From NCBI GenBank assembly GCA_045594025.1, contig JAZNXS010000014.1, positions 1 through 38,931 of the forward strand: a stretch of DNA of 38,931 nucleotides. The letters run 5' to 3'. The notes beneath the pieces are model-generated. The model did not search any database and was not told where the DNA came from. It worked only from the letters and a program-made list of their open reading frames with translations. Below are positions 25,443 to 34,215 of the stretch, in pieces (positions within the stretch are counted from its first letter, which is position 1; every line of letters begins with the position of its first letter). The DNA is from Scatosoma sp045594025 (GTDB lineage Bacteria; Bacillota; Clostridia; Christensenellales; Borkfalkiaceae). The translations under genes and the position numbers were made by a program.

Positions 25443-28283
25443 TTAGTCTTCTTTCTTTTTCATTATCGCAACTACGCCAAGCGCAATAACGCCGAGTATC
25501 ACACCCGTTGCGCTGGTGATACTACCCTGACAGCCCGTCAAAGAGCCTACAGTTTCCTTCAAAGAGTCTACATAGCCCATCAAAGAATCGATAATACCAT
25601 TAGAAGAGTCGGTATCATCCGTAGAAGAATCTGTGCTATCCGTAGAGGAGTTCGTATTGTCATTGTTGTCCGCCAACTTCGTGAACGCTACGGTTACCGT
25701 AGTATCGCCGATGACCTTAATGCTGATTTTTTCAACTCCGTCAACGGAAATCGAATAAGTGTAACCGGATACGTCTACATCGTCCAACAATTTGGAAAGG
25801 TCGTAAGTGGTTCCGTATTCTACTTCTACGGAATCAAGTTTAACGTTATCATTACCCGTTACGTTGAAAGAAATGGTGTACTTTCTCGTGCTTTCGGTGT
25901 ATTTTGCAACCAAGGTAAGGTCGCTCGTTACCGTATCGTTTTCAAAATCCCACTTCGTGTCGCCGTTATACCAACCGTCGAACGTATAATCGAATTCTGC
26001 CGTAGACGCTTTCGTAGGTTCGGTTGCAGGCTTCGTTACCTTTTCACCCTGTTCTACGATCTGTTCTACGCCGTCAATCGTTACCGTATAATATACTCTT
26101 GCAGTGAACGCTACGTCAACCGTTACGTCGGAAAGAACTTCCACGCTCGTTACAGCCACGCCGTCAACCGTAACCGTATAGGTATAAGCCGTTGCGTCTA
26201 CGTCATCAAACAATGCAGATAAATCATAGGTCGTGCCATATTCTACTGTCACGGAATCGAGTTTAAAGTTATCGTTACCCGTTACGTTGAAAGAAACGGT
26301 GTACTTTCTCGTGCTTTCGGTATATTTAGCAACCAAGGTAAGGTCGCCCGTTACCGTATCGTTTTCAAAATCCCACTTCGCGTCGCCGTTATACCAACCT
26401 TCGAAAGTATAATCAAGTTCTGCCGTAGATTCTTTCGTAGGATCTGCAGGCTTTTCAATCTTTCCGCCCTCTACCACTTTCACGATTTCGTCGCCCAACG
26501 TTACCGTATAGAGAGGCTTCGTCGTATATACAGCCGTCAAGGTGATATCTTGTGTAACAGGCGTACTGAAGTCATACGCATTTTCACCGTCAAGGGACCA
26601 ATACAGGAAGGTGTATGCTGCATCGCCGTCTGCCGCCTTTTCGGGATCAGCAGGGATTTGGTCCTCTTTAACGTAAGAATTTTCGTAAACAGAAACGCTT
26701 GTATCGCTTGCGCCGTTATCCGCGTTGAACGTTACGCTATATTTTGCCTTTTCCGTTTCAATGAATTTCGAAACTAAAGCCATGTGCGCTTCTACGGGAT
26801 CGTCGAAGTTCCACTTCGTATCGAAATTGTACCAACCATCAAAGGTATACGTATGGGATTCCGTTCCTTCTTTCGTAGGTACAGTTGCAGGACAGACTGC
26901 CTTTTTGCCGATATAGACGATTTGCATATTTTCGCCATCAAACGTCACGTTGACTCTCGAATTGTCCGTAAGCGTACCGTTTTCATAAGTATAAGTAACA
27001 TCGTTCGAAACGTAAATGGTTTCCCCGTCGTTTCTGATCAGTGAGAAGCCTGCCTTAAAGGTAAGCGTAACCGTATCGCCAAAATAAGACTTCAAAAGTC
27101 TGATGATGATACCGCTACCGTTCGTTGTATCTACGTATACGGGCGAAGCTGCAGGGTTGGAAAGCCAACAATCACAAGAGTTTTTCACATTATCCCCATT
27201 TACATTGTCGGTAATCAATTTTCTTGCAGATACACCGTTAACGTAGATATATTCCAAGATATCTACGCCGTTGTTTGCGGTAATCGGCGCTGTATTGCCA
27301 TGGTACCAAGTGCCACAAACGCTATCCGCCGTATTGAAATAGTGTTCCCCTACCTCCGTATCCGGATTGTCTTGCGCACCTAAGTCAAAACCGCCAAAGT
27401 AATATTCGCCCTCGTGCGCGCCCCAAGAGGTTCTATCCTCTAAGGCAATCAAGTTTTCGTATTCCAACGCATATGCAGGAGTTGCCGTTGCATTTGCGCT
27501 GATAGTGCTGTCCTTGTCGATTCTCTTGCCGTCAAGCGTCCAGAAACCAACGTAACCATCCTTTGCAGGTACTGCAGGAAGTTCGCCAATTGCCGTGCCA
27601 CCAAGAACAGTTTTCGTCTCGGTCTCGTCCAAGCCTTCAAAAGACAAAGTGTATTTTTGCAATCTTGTTCTTGTCAAAGCAACATTATTCCCACTCGCCA
27701 CGCAATCATAACGGATATCATCCGTCAAAGAAATCACCGCGTTGTCGTTTCTGATAAGCGAGAACCCTGCTTTAAAGGTAAGCGTGAACGTTTCGCCTAC
27801 ATGCGATTTCAAAAGTTTGATCAAAATACCGCTGCCGTTCGTCGTTTCAACGTATACGGGGCAAGCCGCAGGGTTGGAAAGCCAGCAGCCACAGGAGTTA
27901 CCCAACCTATCTCCGTTTGCATTTGCCGTAATCAACGATCTTGCAGATGTGCCGTTAACGTAGATATATTCCATAATATCTACGCCGTTGTTCGCCGTGA
28001 TTACGGAATCATTTCCGACATACCAAGTGCTACTAACGCTATCCGCCGTATTGAAATAACCAAAAGGCTCAAGCGTTACGCCGCCAAAGTAATATTCGCC
28101 CTCGTGCGCACCCCAAGAAGTTCTGTCTTCTAAGCCGAGCAGATCGTTGTAATCAACGGTTTCAGCAGATGCTTTTGCCGTCTTGTTATCATTCAAGGTA
28201 GATACCCCGAAGTAACAGGAAAACATAGCGATCAATGCCATTACCAGTACAAGTAATACATTACTTTTTCTTTTTGCCATCAT
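25443..28283 (-). CDS. repeat-rich cell-surface protein with Gly-Cys C-terminal anchor
   Basis: A 946-residue protein. Its signal peptide (SNVLLVLVMALIAMFSCYFG) is nearly the same as that of the giant protein. Residues 43-190 and 273-430 are two copies of the EDRTSWG / NNGVDIMEYIYVNG module found there. Several InlB-type (Listeria-Bacteroides) repeats follow, marked by FDGWYN or FEGWYN, including a duplicated 141-residue unit. A Ser/Thr/Asp-rich spacer (NSSTDSTDSSTDDTDSS) probably spans the wall. The C-terminus has a Gly-Cys at residue 918, a hydrophobic helix and KKKED, a three-part sorting-signal layout without LPXTG. It has no recognisable catalytic domain, so I infer a surface glycan-binding protein. 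The ATG follows AAGGAG by 6 nt. It is the last gene of block A. Confidence 0.8.
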   Translation of the reverse strand: MMAKRKSNVLLVLVMALIAMFSCYFGVSTLNDNKTAKASAETVDYNDLLGLEDRTSWGAHEGEYYFGGVTLEPFGYFNTADSVSSTWYVGNDSVITANNGVDIMEYIYVNGTSARSLITANANGDRLGNSCGCWLSNPAACPVYVETTNGSGILIKLLKSHVGETFTLTFKAGFSLIRNDNAVISLTDDIRYDCVASGNNVALTRTRLQKYTLSFEGLDETETKTVLGGTAIGELPAVPAKDGYVGFWTLDGKRIDKDSTISANATATPAYALEYENLIALEDRTSWGAHEGEYYFGGFDLGAQDNPDTEVGEHYFNTADSVCGTWYHGNTAPITANNGVDILEYIYVNGVSARKLITDNVNGDNVKNSCDCWLSNPAASPVYVDTTNGSGIIIRLLKSYFGDTVTLTFKAGFSLIRNDGETIYVSNDVTYTYENGTLTDNSRVNVTFDGENMQIVYIGKKAVCPATVPTKEGTESHTYTFDGWYNFDTKWNFDDPVEAHMALVSKFIETEKAKYSVTFNADNGASDTSVSVYENSYVKEDQIPADPEKAADGDAAYTFLYWSLDGENAYDFSTPVTQDITLTAVYTTKPLYTVTLGDEIVKVVEGGKIEKPADPTKESTAELDYTFEGWYNGDAKWDFENDTVTGDLTLVAKYTESTRKYTVSFNVTGNDNFKLDSVTVEYGTTYDLSALFDDVDATAYTYTVTVDGVAVTSVEVLSDVTVDVAFTARVYYTVTIDGVEQIVEQGEKVTKPATEPTKASTAEFDYTFDGWYNGDTKWDFENDTVTSDLTLVAKYTESTRKYTISFNVTGNDNVKLDSVEVEYGTTYDLSKLLDDVDVSGYTYSISVDGVEKISIKVIGDTTVTVAFTKLADNNDNTNSSTDSTDSSTDDTDSSNGIIDSLMGYVDSLKETVGSLTGCQGSITSATGVILGVIALGVVAIMKKKED
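25690..26460 (-). repeat. duplicated 423-bp InlB-type unit
   Basis: Two adjacent copies, offset by 423 bp (141 codons), encode nearly the same segment: FDGWYNGDTKWDFEND, a TLVAKYTESTRKYT stretch and a TYDLS turn. DNA identity is very high around 25900-25990 and 26320-26410, which suggests a recent internal duplication. Confidence 0.8.
26960..28160 (-). repeat. two copies of the EDRTSWG module, shared with the giant gene
   Basis: The copies start near 28150 and 27465. Parts are almost identical in DNA to 24000-24420 in the neighbouring gene, for example the stretch covering GNSCGCWLSNPAACPVYVET. The two genes have therefore exchanged or duplicated this segment. Confidence 0.8.
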
Positions 28284-28305
28284 TTTTTTCTCCTTATATA
28301 AATTT

Positions 28306-29175
28306 TTATCCTTTCAAACCAATTGTCGCGACGCCTTCCATTAACTCATTTTGGAAAAAGCCAAAGAGAATAACGCAAGGCACCATCATCAATACGCCGA
28401 CCGCCATTTGCGCGTTGGGAAGATTATTGTTTGTTGTCGATTGTTTGACGCCAAAATCTTTATACAGCGCAAGCGACAACGTCCAATTTGCCTTTTCATC
28501 CGCGACATACATCAAAGGTCCCGTATAATCGTTCCACGTCCCGAAAAACGTCGTTACAGCGAGATAGACCAAAATCGGCCTTACCAATGGAACAATAATA
28601 CTGTAATAGATCTTAAAGCTACTCGCACCGTCCAAAATAGCGGCTTCAGAATAGGAATTCGGAATCCCTTTCATAAACTGACGGACAAGGAAAATATTCA
28701 TCGCGCCGCCGCCGAACCAAATGGGCGCCCACAAAGGGAGCAACGTCCCTGTCCATTTCAACTTCGTATAGATAATATACAAAGGGATGGACGTTATTGT
28801 GCTAGGCAAAAGAACGGTTGCCATGATAATAGCAAATATCACGTTTTTCCCCTTAAATCTTACCTTCGCAAGCCCATACGCGCACATAGAAGATGCGAAA
28901 CATACCCCAAGCACGCTCATAAAACACACGAAAATCGTATTTTTTAAATAACTAAGATATTCGGCATTAAACATCTTGGCGTATGCGCCGAAATAAAAGT
29001 AATCCGGCCACAACGATTTTACGTTCAACAATTGTTCATCGGGCATAAACGAATTGATAAGCAACGCATAAATGGGGAACAGGAAGAACACCGACAGCAA
29101 CAACAGGAAGAACCATTTGATTGCCGTAAACGCTATTTTTTTCGCCTTAGCAGGCGTTAAAGCAAGATTACGCAT
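28306..29175 (-). CDS. carbohydrate ABC transporter permease (CUT1, MalG-type)
   Basis: Inner-membrane subunit of a sugar importer, 289 residues with six predicted helices. The cytoplasmic EAA loop that contacts the ATPase reads EAAILDGASSFKIYYSIIVPL-like, with the typical E-A-A-x3-D-G-A spacing. I chose the ATG at 29175, which overlaps the preceding permease stop as TAATG and has GGAGGAGG just upstream; an in-frame ATG at 29202 would add nine unconserved residues. It is translationally coupled to the partner permease. No ATPase gene is present, as is common in Bacillota where one MsmK-like ATPase serves many CUT1 systems. Confidence 0.93.
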   Translation of the reverse strand: MRNLALTPAKAKKIAFTAIKWFFLLLLSVFFLFPIYALLINSFMPDEQLLNVKSLWPDYFYFGAYAKMFNAEYLSYLKNTIFVCFMSVLGVCFASSMCAYGLAKVRFKGKNVIFAIIMATVLLPSTITSIPLYIIYTKLKWTGTLLPLWAPIWFGGGAMNIFLVRQFMKGIPNSYSEAAILDGASSFKIYYSIIVPLVRPILVYLAVTTFFGTWNDYTGPLMYVADEKANWTLSLALYKDFGVKQSTTNNNLPNAQMAVGVLMMVPCVILFGFFQNELMEGVATIGLKG

Positions 29176-30128
29176 TACGCCTCCTCCCCATAATATACCC
29201 ACTTACTCGTCTTAAACACAAAGGCAGTAAGGACACCAATGATTACGAATAAGAACCACGATAATGCACACGCATAACTGAGTTCGCCGTACACGTAAGC
29301 ATTTTCATAAATTTGTACAACAATGAAATCCACTTCCTGCCCTGCAACGTCCTTTAACGGATACACGTTCCCGAACGTCTGTAAACCGCCGATGGTAGAG
29401 GTTATCAACATATAAAACAGCATCGACGTTGTCATAGGAATGGTGATATAGAACAGTTTTGTAAAGTAGTTTGCCCCATCCAGATCCGCCGATTCGTACA
29501 GCTCCGTTGGAACGTTTTTCATTTGCGCCAGCCACATGATCGTACCGCCGCCCATACTGAATAAGCTAACAAACAACAGTGTGGGAAGTACGGTATCTTT
29601 TGCTTCGTAAAAGGTGTATGGAGTACCCCCCATCGCCTCGAAGATCATATTCAAGTAACCCCCTCTCACCGCAGTAATATCTTTCCAAAGCAACGTTCCC
29701 GCGACGGCAGGGATCAACGTGGGCAAATAATAGATTACGCGAAACGCCTCTACCCCTTTTGTCTTTTGATTGAGAAACAGCGCTAAAATATACGAGCCTA
29801 CAATCCCTAAGAAAATATTCAAAATGGAATAACGGAAGGTAACGAATAACGAATACATAACCGTTTCAAGCGTACCGCCGTCTTCCCCCTTAGTAAATAT
29901 CTTTTGGAAATTTTGCAAACCGAAATTCGTAAGCTGCTGCGACGGATCACGCGCATACGGATTATAATCGTGAAAAGCATAACTCAAGGAAGTAAACATT
30001 GGAACAATGGTAAAGCAGATTACGCCGACGATTACGGGGATCATATAAAGCATCCCACCGTAATCAAACCAAAACTTTTTCCAAAATGACTTGGTGTTAT
30101 GTTTTTCGTTTAAAGTAAATTTTGACAT
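29175..30128 (-). CDS. carbohydrate ABC transporter permease (CUT1, MalF/UgpA-type)
   Basis: Inner-membrane subunit of the same importer, 317 residues with about six helices. The EAA-type loop reads ELYESADLDGANYFTKLFYI, with the expected D-G-A. The N-terminus, with a hydrophilic stretch then FDYGGMLYMIPVIVGVICF, is typical of the subgroup. It starts 12 nt after the binding-protein gene behind GAGGT, and its stop overlaps the next permease. The order binding protein, permease, permease is classic for oligosaccharide importers. Substrate not predictable; the neighbouring hydrolases suggest a fucose-, mannose- or arabinose-bearing oligosaccharide. Confidence 0.93.
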   Translation of the reverse strand: MSKFTLNEKHNTKSFWKKFWFDYGGMLYMIPVIVGVICFTIVPMFTSLSYAFHDYNPYARDPSQQLTNFGLQNFQKIFTKGEDGGTLETVMYSLFVTFRYSILNIFLGIVGSYILALFLNQKTKGVEAFRVIYYLPTLIPAVAGTLLWKDITAVRGGYLNMIFEAMGGTPYTFYEAKDTVLPTLLFVSLFSMGGGTIMWLAQMKNVPTELYESADLDGANYFTKLFYITIPMTTSMLFYMLITSTIGGLQTFGNVYPLKDVAGQEVDFIVVQIYENAYVYGELSYACALSWFLFVIIGVLTAFVFKTSKWVYYGEEA

Positions 30129-30140
30129 ATTGTACCTCTA

Positions 30141-31721
30141 TTAACGAAGTTCATTTGTCGGGTTTTGAAGATTGTAACTTCTTATTGTTTCACTGATCAA
30201 CTCAGCCAAGGAGCCTTCGTTATAATTTGCTCTTTGAAGATTGACAAAGAACGTTTTCGTTACGCTTCTGATTGCGTTACGTTTTTCCGCCTTGAAAATG
30301 TTGTAGGTATCTTGACGAAGCTCTCCGCCTGCCACCCATGCGTCGTGACTCATCGAACCAAGACTTTCCACCTTTCTCCAAGCAGGGGTTACCCCACCGT
30401 TGGTTTCAGCGCTATACAATTTTTTAAGTACGGGGATGTTCAAGCCGGTCTCGCCTGCAACTTCTTGTCCTTCTTCCGTAATAATAAACTTGATGAAATC
30501 CCAGCTGAGCTCCGTATAGCTCTTATATTCGCCCTTCACGCTCACGCCCTGGCCTTCCCAAATATTAGAGATTGCATAACCAGAGTTCCCTGCCGCAATG
30601 TCATCTACGGGGAATTGAATGGTTTCAAGATAAGTATCGCCGTAAACATTTTGGAAAGTATTGCGATAGCCCAATACTACGGGACGAGAACATACCGACA
30701 TAAACAAGTTGCCGCTAGAGAACTGAATACCGCCATTCGTCGTCATCATAAGGCCAGCAATTTGTTTATCTTCTGCGGTTGCGTTAGGGAAGAATGCTGC
30801 ATGGAGTTCTTCGAATTCCTCTGTAAACGATTCAAGTTCTAACGAACCGTCATCCTTGATGATATCCACGCCCAAATCATTGAGTATCGTCGTATAAGTA
30901 GGCTCCCATTCCAAGAAAAGGTTCAAGGCTGCCCTTTGTCCCCACGTTTTACCGATTTTCGTCGCAGCATTTTCCTGCAAGTAAACCATTCTTTGCGCTA
31001 TGAACTTTGCAAAAACAAACAAATCGTTCAGTTCATCCCAGTCCTCTCCCGCTACGATTTCCGCAAGGCGCGCACTCGTCGATTTGTAATCTGCAGGCAA
31101 TGCGCCATTCTTCTCTTTATACGTCTCCTCGTAATTGCTGTCAAGCTCCGCAAAAAGATGAGTATTGCAAAGGATTGCGGGCTTGTTGTAATCTCTGGGT
31201 GCATAATACAAGCCATATTCCGATTGATTCGTGTAATCTTCTTTACCGTCCGAATTTGCGTCTAATTCGCGGTCAAACTTCCCAAGAGGATTGGTGTAGT
31301 TCTTCGTAGGCTTGAAATATCCGTTCGTCGAAGCCGCGTCCAACATCGTTTCGTAATAGAGGCTGTAATCGGTTTCGGCCGACGCTTCATAATAAGGTCT
31401 TAAATCGACAAAGTATTCATCCCACTGGCTGTGATAGGTATCCGCCGTCCAAATAATGTTGGGAGAGCTGCTCTGTTCTTGGGCAATCCCAAGCATATAT
31501 TGCTCAAAGCCTTCCCCGGAGAAGGTTTTAATCTCGATTTTTCTGTCCGGATGAAGTTCTTCATAACGAGCTTTTAATACTTTCAAAACCTCTTCTTCAC
31601 CCATTTCGGTTTGACATGCCACAGTGATTGTATAATAGTCGGCATTCTTACCGCCGCCGCAGGCCGTCAAACATGTGAGAGACATGACCATTCCCAGCAT
31701 CAGTGCTATACTTCTTTTCAT
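30141..31721 (-). CDS. ABC transporter sugar-binding lipoprotein (family 1 solute-binding protein)
   Basis: A 526-residue extracellular solute-binding protein. The lipobox LTAC places the lipidated cysteine at residue 21, so the mature protein is tethered to the outer face of the membrane. The mature part begins with the alternating strand pattern TITVACQTEMGEEEVLKVL and has mid-protein features of long family 1 binding proteins. It is longer than the usual 420-450, which often goes with larger oligosaccharide ligands, though that link is only suggestive. The ATG follows AAGGAG by 8 nt. It is placed directly upstream of both permeases. Confidence 0.9.
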   Translation of the reverse strand: MKRSIALMLGMVMSLTCLTACGGGKNADYYTITVACQTEMGEEEVLKVLKARYEELHPDRKIEIKTFSGEGFEQYMLGIAQEQSSSPNIIWTADTYHSQWDEYFVDLRPYYEASAETDYSLYYETMLDAASTNGYFKPTKNYTNPLGKFDRELDANSDGKEDYTNQSEYGLYYAPRDYNKPAILCNTHLFAELDSNYEETYKEKNGALPADYKSTSARLAEIVAGEDWDELNDLFVFAKFIAQRMVYLQENAATKIGKTWGQRAALNLFLEWEPTYTTILNDLGVDIIKDDGSLELESFTEEFEELHAAFFPNATAEDKQIAGLMMTTNGGIQFSSGNLFMSVCSRPVVLGYRNTFQNVYGDTYLETIQFPVDDIAAGNSGYAISNIWEGQGVSVKGEYKSYTELSWDFIKFIITEEGQEVAGETGLNIPVLKKLYSAETNGGVTPAWRKVESLGSMSHDAWVAGGELRQDTYNIFKAEKRNAIRSVTKTFFVNLQRANYNEGSLAELISETIRSYNLQNPTNELR

Positions 31722-31740
31722 AACTATTTCTCCTTATCTT

Positions 31741-34215
31741 TTATTTAATTTCTACAGCCCCCGACTGTAAAGGCACCGTAACGTAAACCTTACCGTCTTT
31801 TACCGTATACTTATTCGTTTGTTTTCCGTTCACGTAAACTTTTGGATTCGCCTTATCCGTTTTCAGTACGACCTGAACGCTCAACCCTGCCGTTTCCCCT
31901 CTGACCGAATTAATTTGAATGGAATTTTCAAATACCGTCAAATCGTATTTTACCGAATTGAACAAAAGGTTTTCCATTCCCCAGTAATCGAGTTTATCGG
32001 GAAGCGAGGGTTCAATTTTTAACACGTTGCCCCCGATCGAATCAATCCCTAAGAATCCGTAGGGAATTGCCGCGATCATCAAAAACGATTCCAAAAATTC
32101 GCCGTCGATACCGATGATACCCGTCGTATTTTTTCTTTCGTTATAGCCTTTTATACCATTTTGAGGATAGTAGGTTTCACCATCGGGATTGTCCCATTGA
32201 CCTTTGCAATAATAATCCCAATAAAAACGATCCGGCTTCTTATTGTAATTATCGCTGACGGTATAATACTCATAGACGTCCATATACCAATCTTTGATAT
32301 CCGTTAATCTGGAATAAGCATCGTTTTCGCCGTATGTCGAAATTCTGCTCATCAAATCATAGAAGGACGTGTACATGATTGCACCGCCGTTTTGAACCTG
32401 CGTTACACCGTATTCAACCTGCGACACGTTCGTATAGAATCCGTTTAATATCGACAAATCAAACTGATCTTGCGGGCTATACGTGTTTACTCTGGGCGCA
32501 AATTCGAAATAATAAATATCTTCGCCCTGCGAACCGTATTGATCTCGTTCTACGGTTCTTTCACCGCTGATCCAATCCATGATCGATTTCGCCTGTTCGT
32601 CCGTTGCGATCCCATAATAGATCGCTTCCATGTTCCACATCGTATAGCCGTAATCGTACCATTCATCCTCGGCATCACAGTACCCTGCTACGAAACGTCC
32701 CGTTTCATTGCTCCAAAAGCCTGTTTTATCCGAATGGTTTATTGTTTTGCGAAGCTCGGTCAACACTCTGTCGGCTATTTCATTCAGCTGCGTCGCCGTA
32801 TAGTCGTATTCGCTTGTTCCGTGCGTATATGCTCTATCCGCCGTCAGCACCGTCGCCAACGATTTATCCACAGTTATGCCGTTTTCCGTAAGAACGTTTT
32901 CTAAATACGCCAAATCCACAAGCGCGTCATAGAAATACATGTTCGATTGGAAATCGTACTGCGGCATAAAGCTGATATCCCAATAGCCGTTTGCAAGGCT
33001 CATCGCCAATTGCTCGGAATGAAAACTAGAAGTTTTGTCAGCGTCATGCCCTACCAAATAAGACTGGTTGTTCAGCCCTCTTTCCTCATCGTACATCTGC
33101 ATAAAGAAATTCATCGCTTTACGAGCTCTGGTAATATTCTCTTTCAAGAATTCCAAATCCCCCGTATAGTCGTAATCGGTACGAAGGGAAGATATAAGCA
33201 AGGCGTTATTATTCGAATGTCTGGTATCGAACGTCGAACGAACGTAGCTCAATCCAAATTGTCCCGTTACCGTTTTGCCTGCTTTGGGTACGATTTCTAC
33301 CTTAATCTGTCTAATATACGTTTCCAAATCCTTGTCCGCTTTCCATTCCTCTTCCGCGTACATGGGCAGGAAGAGCATATGTTCATAAATCGGCGTATAG
33401 GCATAAGCCTCAAACGCTTTTTCATTAACGGACACCTTTTTATCTTCACTCCAATCGGGCGATTCGTTCGTCGTGTACCACACGTAAACGTCCTCGATAT
33501 TATCCGCATCGGGCGTGTACATTCTCAAATCAATCTCTAAAAGAGGGGTGTAGTATGCACAGATTTCTTCCGCTGCGTTTCTTGGAACGGGAGACGTAAA
33601 TTCTATGTTGGAAACGGGTTCGTCTACAGACGCCGTTAACAGCCCATCTTTTATGGTTGCGCCGATGTTGCTCGTCCATTCGGTTGCGTCGTGTCCGTTA
33701 AAATCCCAACTGATTGACATACCGTCGGTATTTGCCGAAGTCGGAAACGGCCAACCCATTCTATGTTCGCCCGAACTCAAAGTAGAATCCGCGGGACGTA
33801 CCTCGTCGCTTTCCTGCCATACGTACCCGTATCTATCTACAGGCACGCCCGAAAGCAGTTTTCTTAAACCTTTGATTCTATCCGTTTCAAAACCGTCTTG
33901 GCTATTGATAGGATAATACGCAAGCGACATCCACTCTTGCCAGAAAAACTGCTGTGCCGTTACGCCTGCCGTTACACTGTTTACTTTTTGATCCAGTCCG
34001 TTTTCGTCAATCCAGCCGGAATGTCTTTTGAAATAATCGTTCAAAAAGAAGTCTAACTCTTCATCCGAGCTCTTGAAATACGTTAATTGTTCGCTTTCTT
34101 TTTGATATGTATAATTCGACGCGTTGATCTTCTTTTTGCTTTCAGAACAAGCCGTCATCGATAACATTAACAATGCAAAAACTACACAAGCACATCGCTT
34201 TAACGTTTTATTCAT
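31741..34215 (-). CDS. surface lipoprotein with (alpha/alpha)6 glycosidase-like domain
   Basis: An 824-residue lipoprotein (lipobox MTAC, Cys23) homologous along almost its whole length to residues 1457-2211 of the giant protein. Shared landmarks include LDFFLNDYFKRHSGW, HRMGWPFP, a beta-rich segment with EDVYVWYTT, ITRARKAMNFFMQMYDEERG, SYLVGH, WYDYGYTMWNMEAIYYGIA and EFLESFL, then a C-terminal beta cap. The repeated helical segments and aromatic, acidic motifs fit a six-hairpin glycosidase. The family is not assigned, and catalytic residues are not certain; conserved Asp/Glu in WYDYGY and NMEAIYY are candidates. The ATG lies inside the end of the preceding gene (8-nt overlap) with GAGGAGG 7 nt upstream. 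Likely role: trimming of glycan outside the cell before uptake. Confidence 0.75.
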   Translation of the reverse strand: MNKTLKRCACVVFALLMLSMTACSESKKKINASNYTYQKESEQLTYFKSSDEELDFFLNDYFKRHSGWIDENGLDQKVNSVTAGVTAQQFFWQEWMSLAYYPINSQDGFETDRIKGLRKLLSGVPVDRYGYVWQESDEVRPADSTLSSGEHRMGWPFPTSANTDGMSISWDFNGHDATEWTSNIGATIKDGLLTASVDEPVSNIEFTSPVPRNAAEEICAYYTPLLEIDLRMYTPDADNIEDVYVWYTTNESPDWSEDKKVSVNEKAFEAYAYTPIYEHMLFLPMYAEEEWKADKDLETYIRQIKVEIVPKAGKTVTGQFGLSYVRSTFDTRHSNNNALLISSLRTDYDYTGDLEFLKENITRARKAMNFFMQMYDEERGLNNQSYLVGHDADKTSSFHSEQLAMSLANGYWDISFMPQYDFQSNMYFYDALVDLAYLENVLTENGITVDKSLATVLTADRAYTHGTSEYDYTATQLNEIADRVLTELRKTINHSDKTGFWSNETGRFVAGYCDAEDEWYDYGYTMWNMEAIYYGIATDEQAKSIMDWISGERTVERDQYGSQGEDIYYFEFAPRVNTYSPQDQFDLSILNGFYTNVSQVEYGVTQVQNGGAIMYTSFYDLMSRISTYGENDAYSRLTDIKDWYMDVYEYYTVSDNYNKKPDRFYWDYYCKGQWDNPDGETYYPQNGIKGYNERKNTTGIIGIDGEFLESFLMIAAIPYGFLGIDSIGGNVLKIEPSLPDKLDYWGMENLLFNSVKYDLTVFENSIQINSVRGETAGLSVQVVLKTDKANPKVYVNGKQTNKYTVKDGKVYVTVPLQSGAVEIK

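Noticed and set aside
25443..28283. LPXTG sortase anchor
   Set aside because: No LPxTG-like motif precedes the C-terminal helix; a Gly-Cys motif is present instead.
28306..31721. A missing ATPase gene indicating a broken transporter
   Set aside because: Both permeases and the binding protein are intact and tightly coupled. A shared ATPase encoded elsewhere is normal for CUT1 importers in Bacillota.
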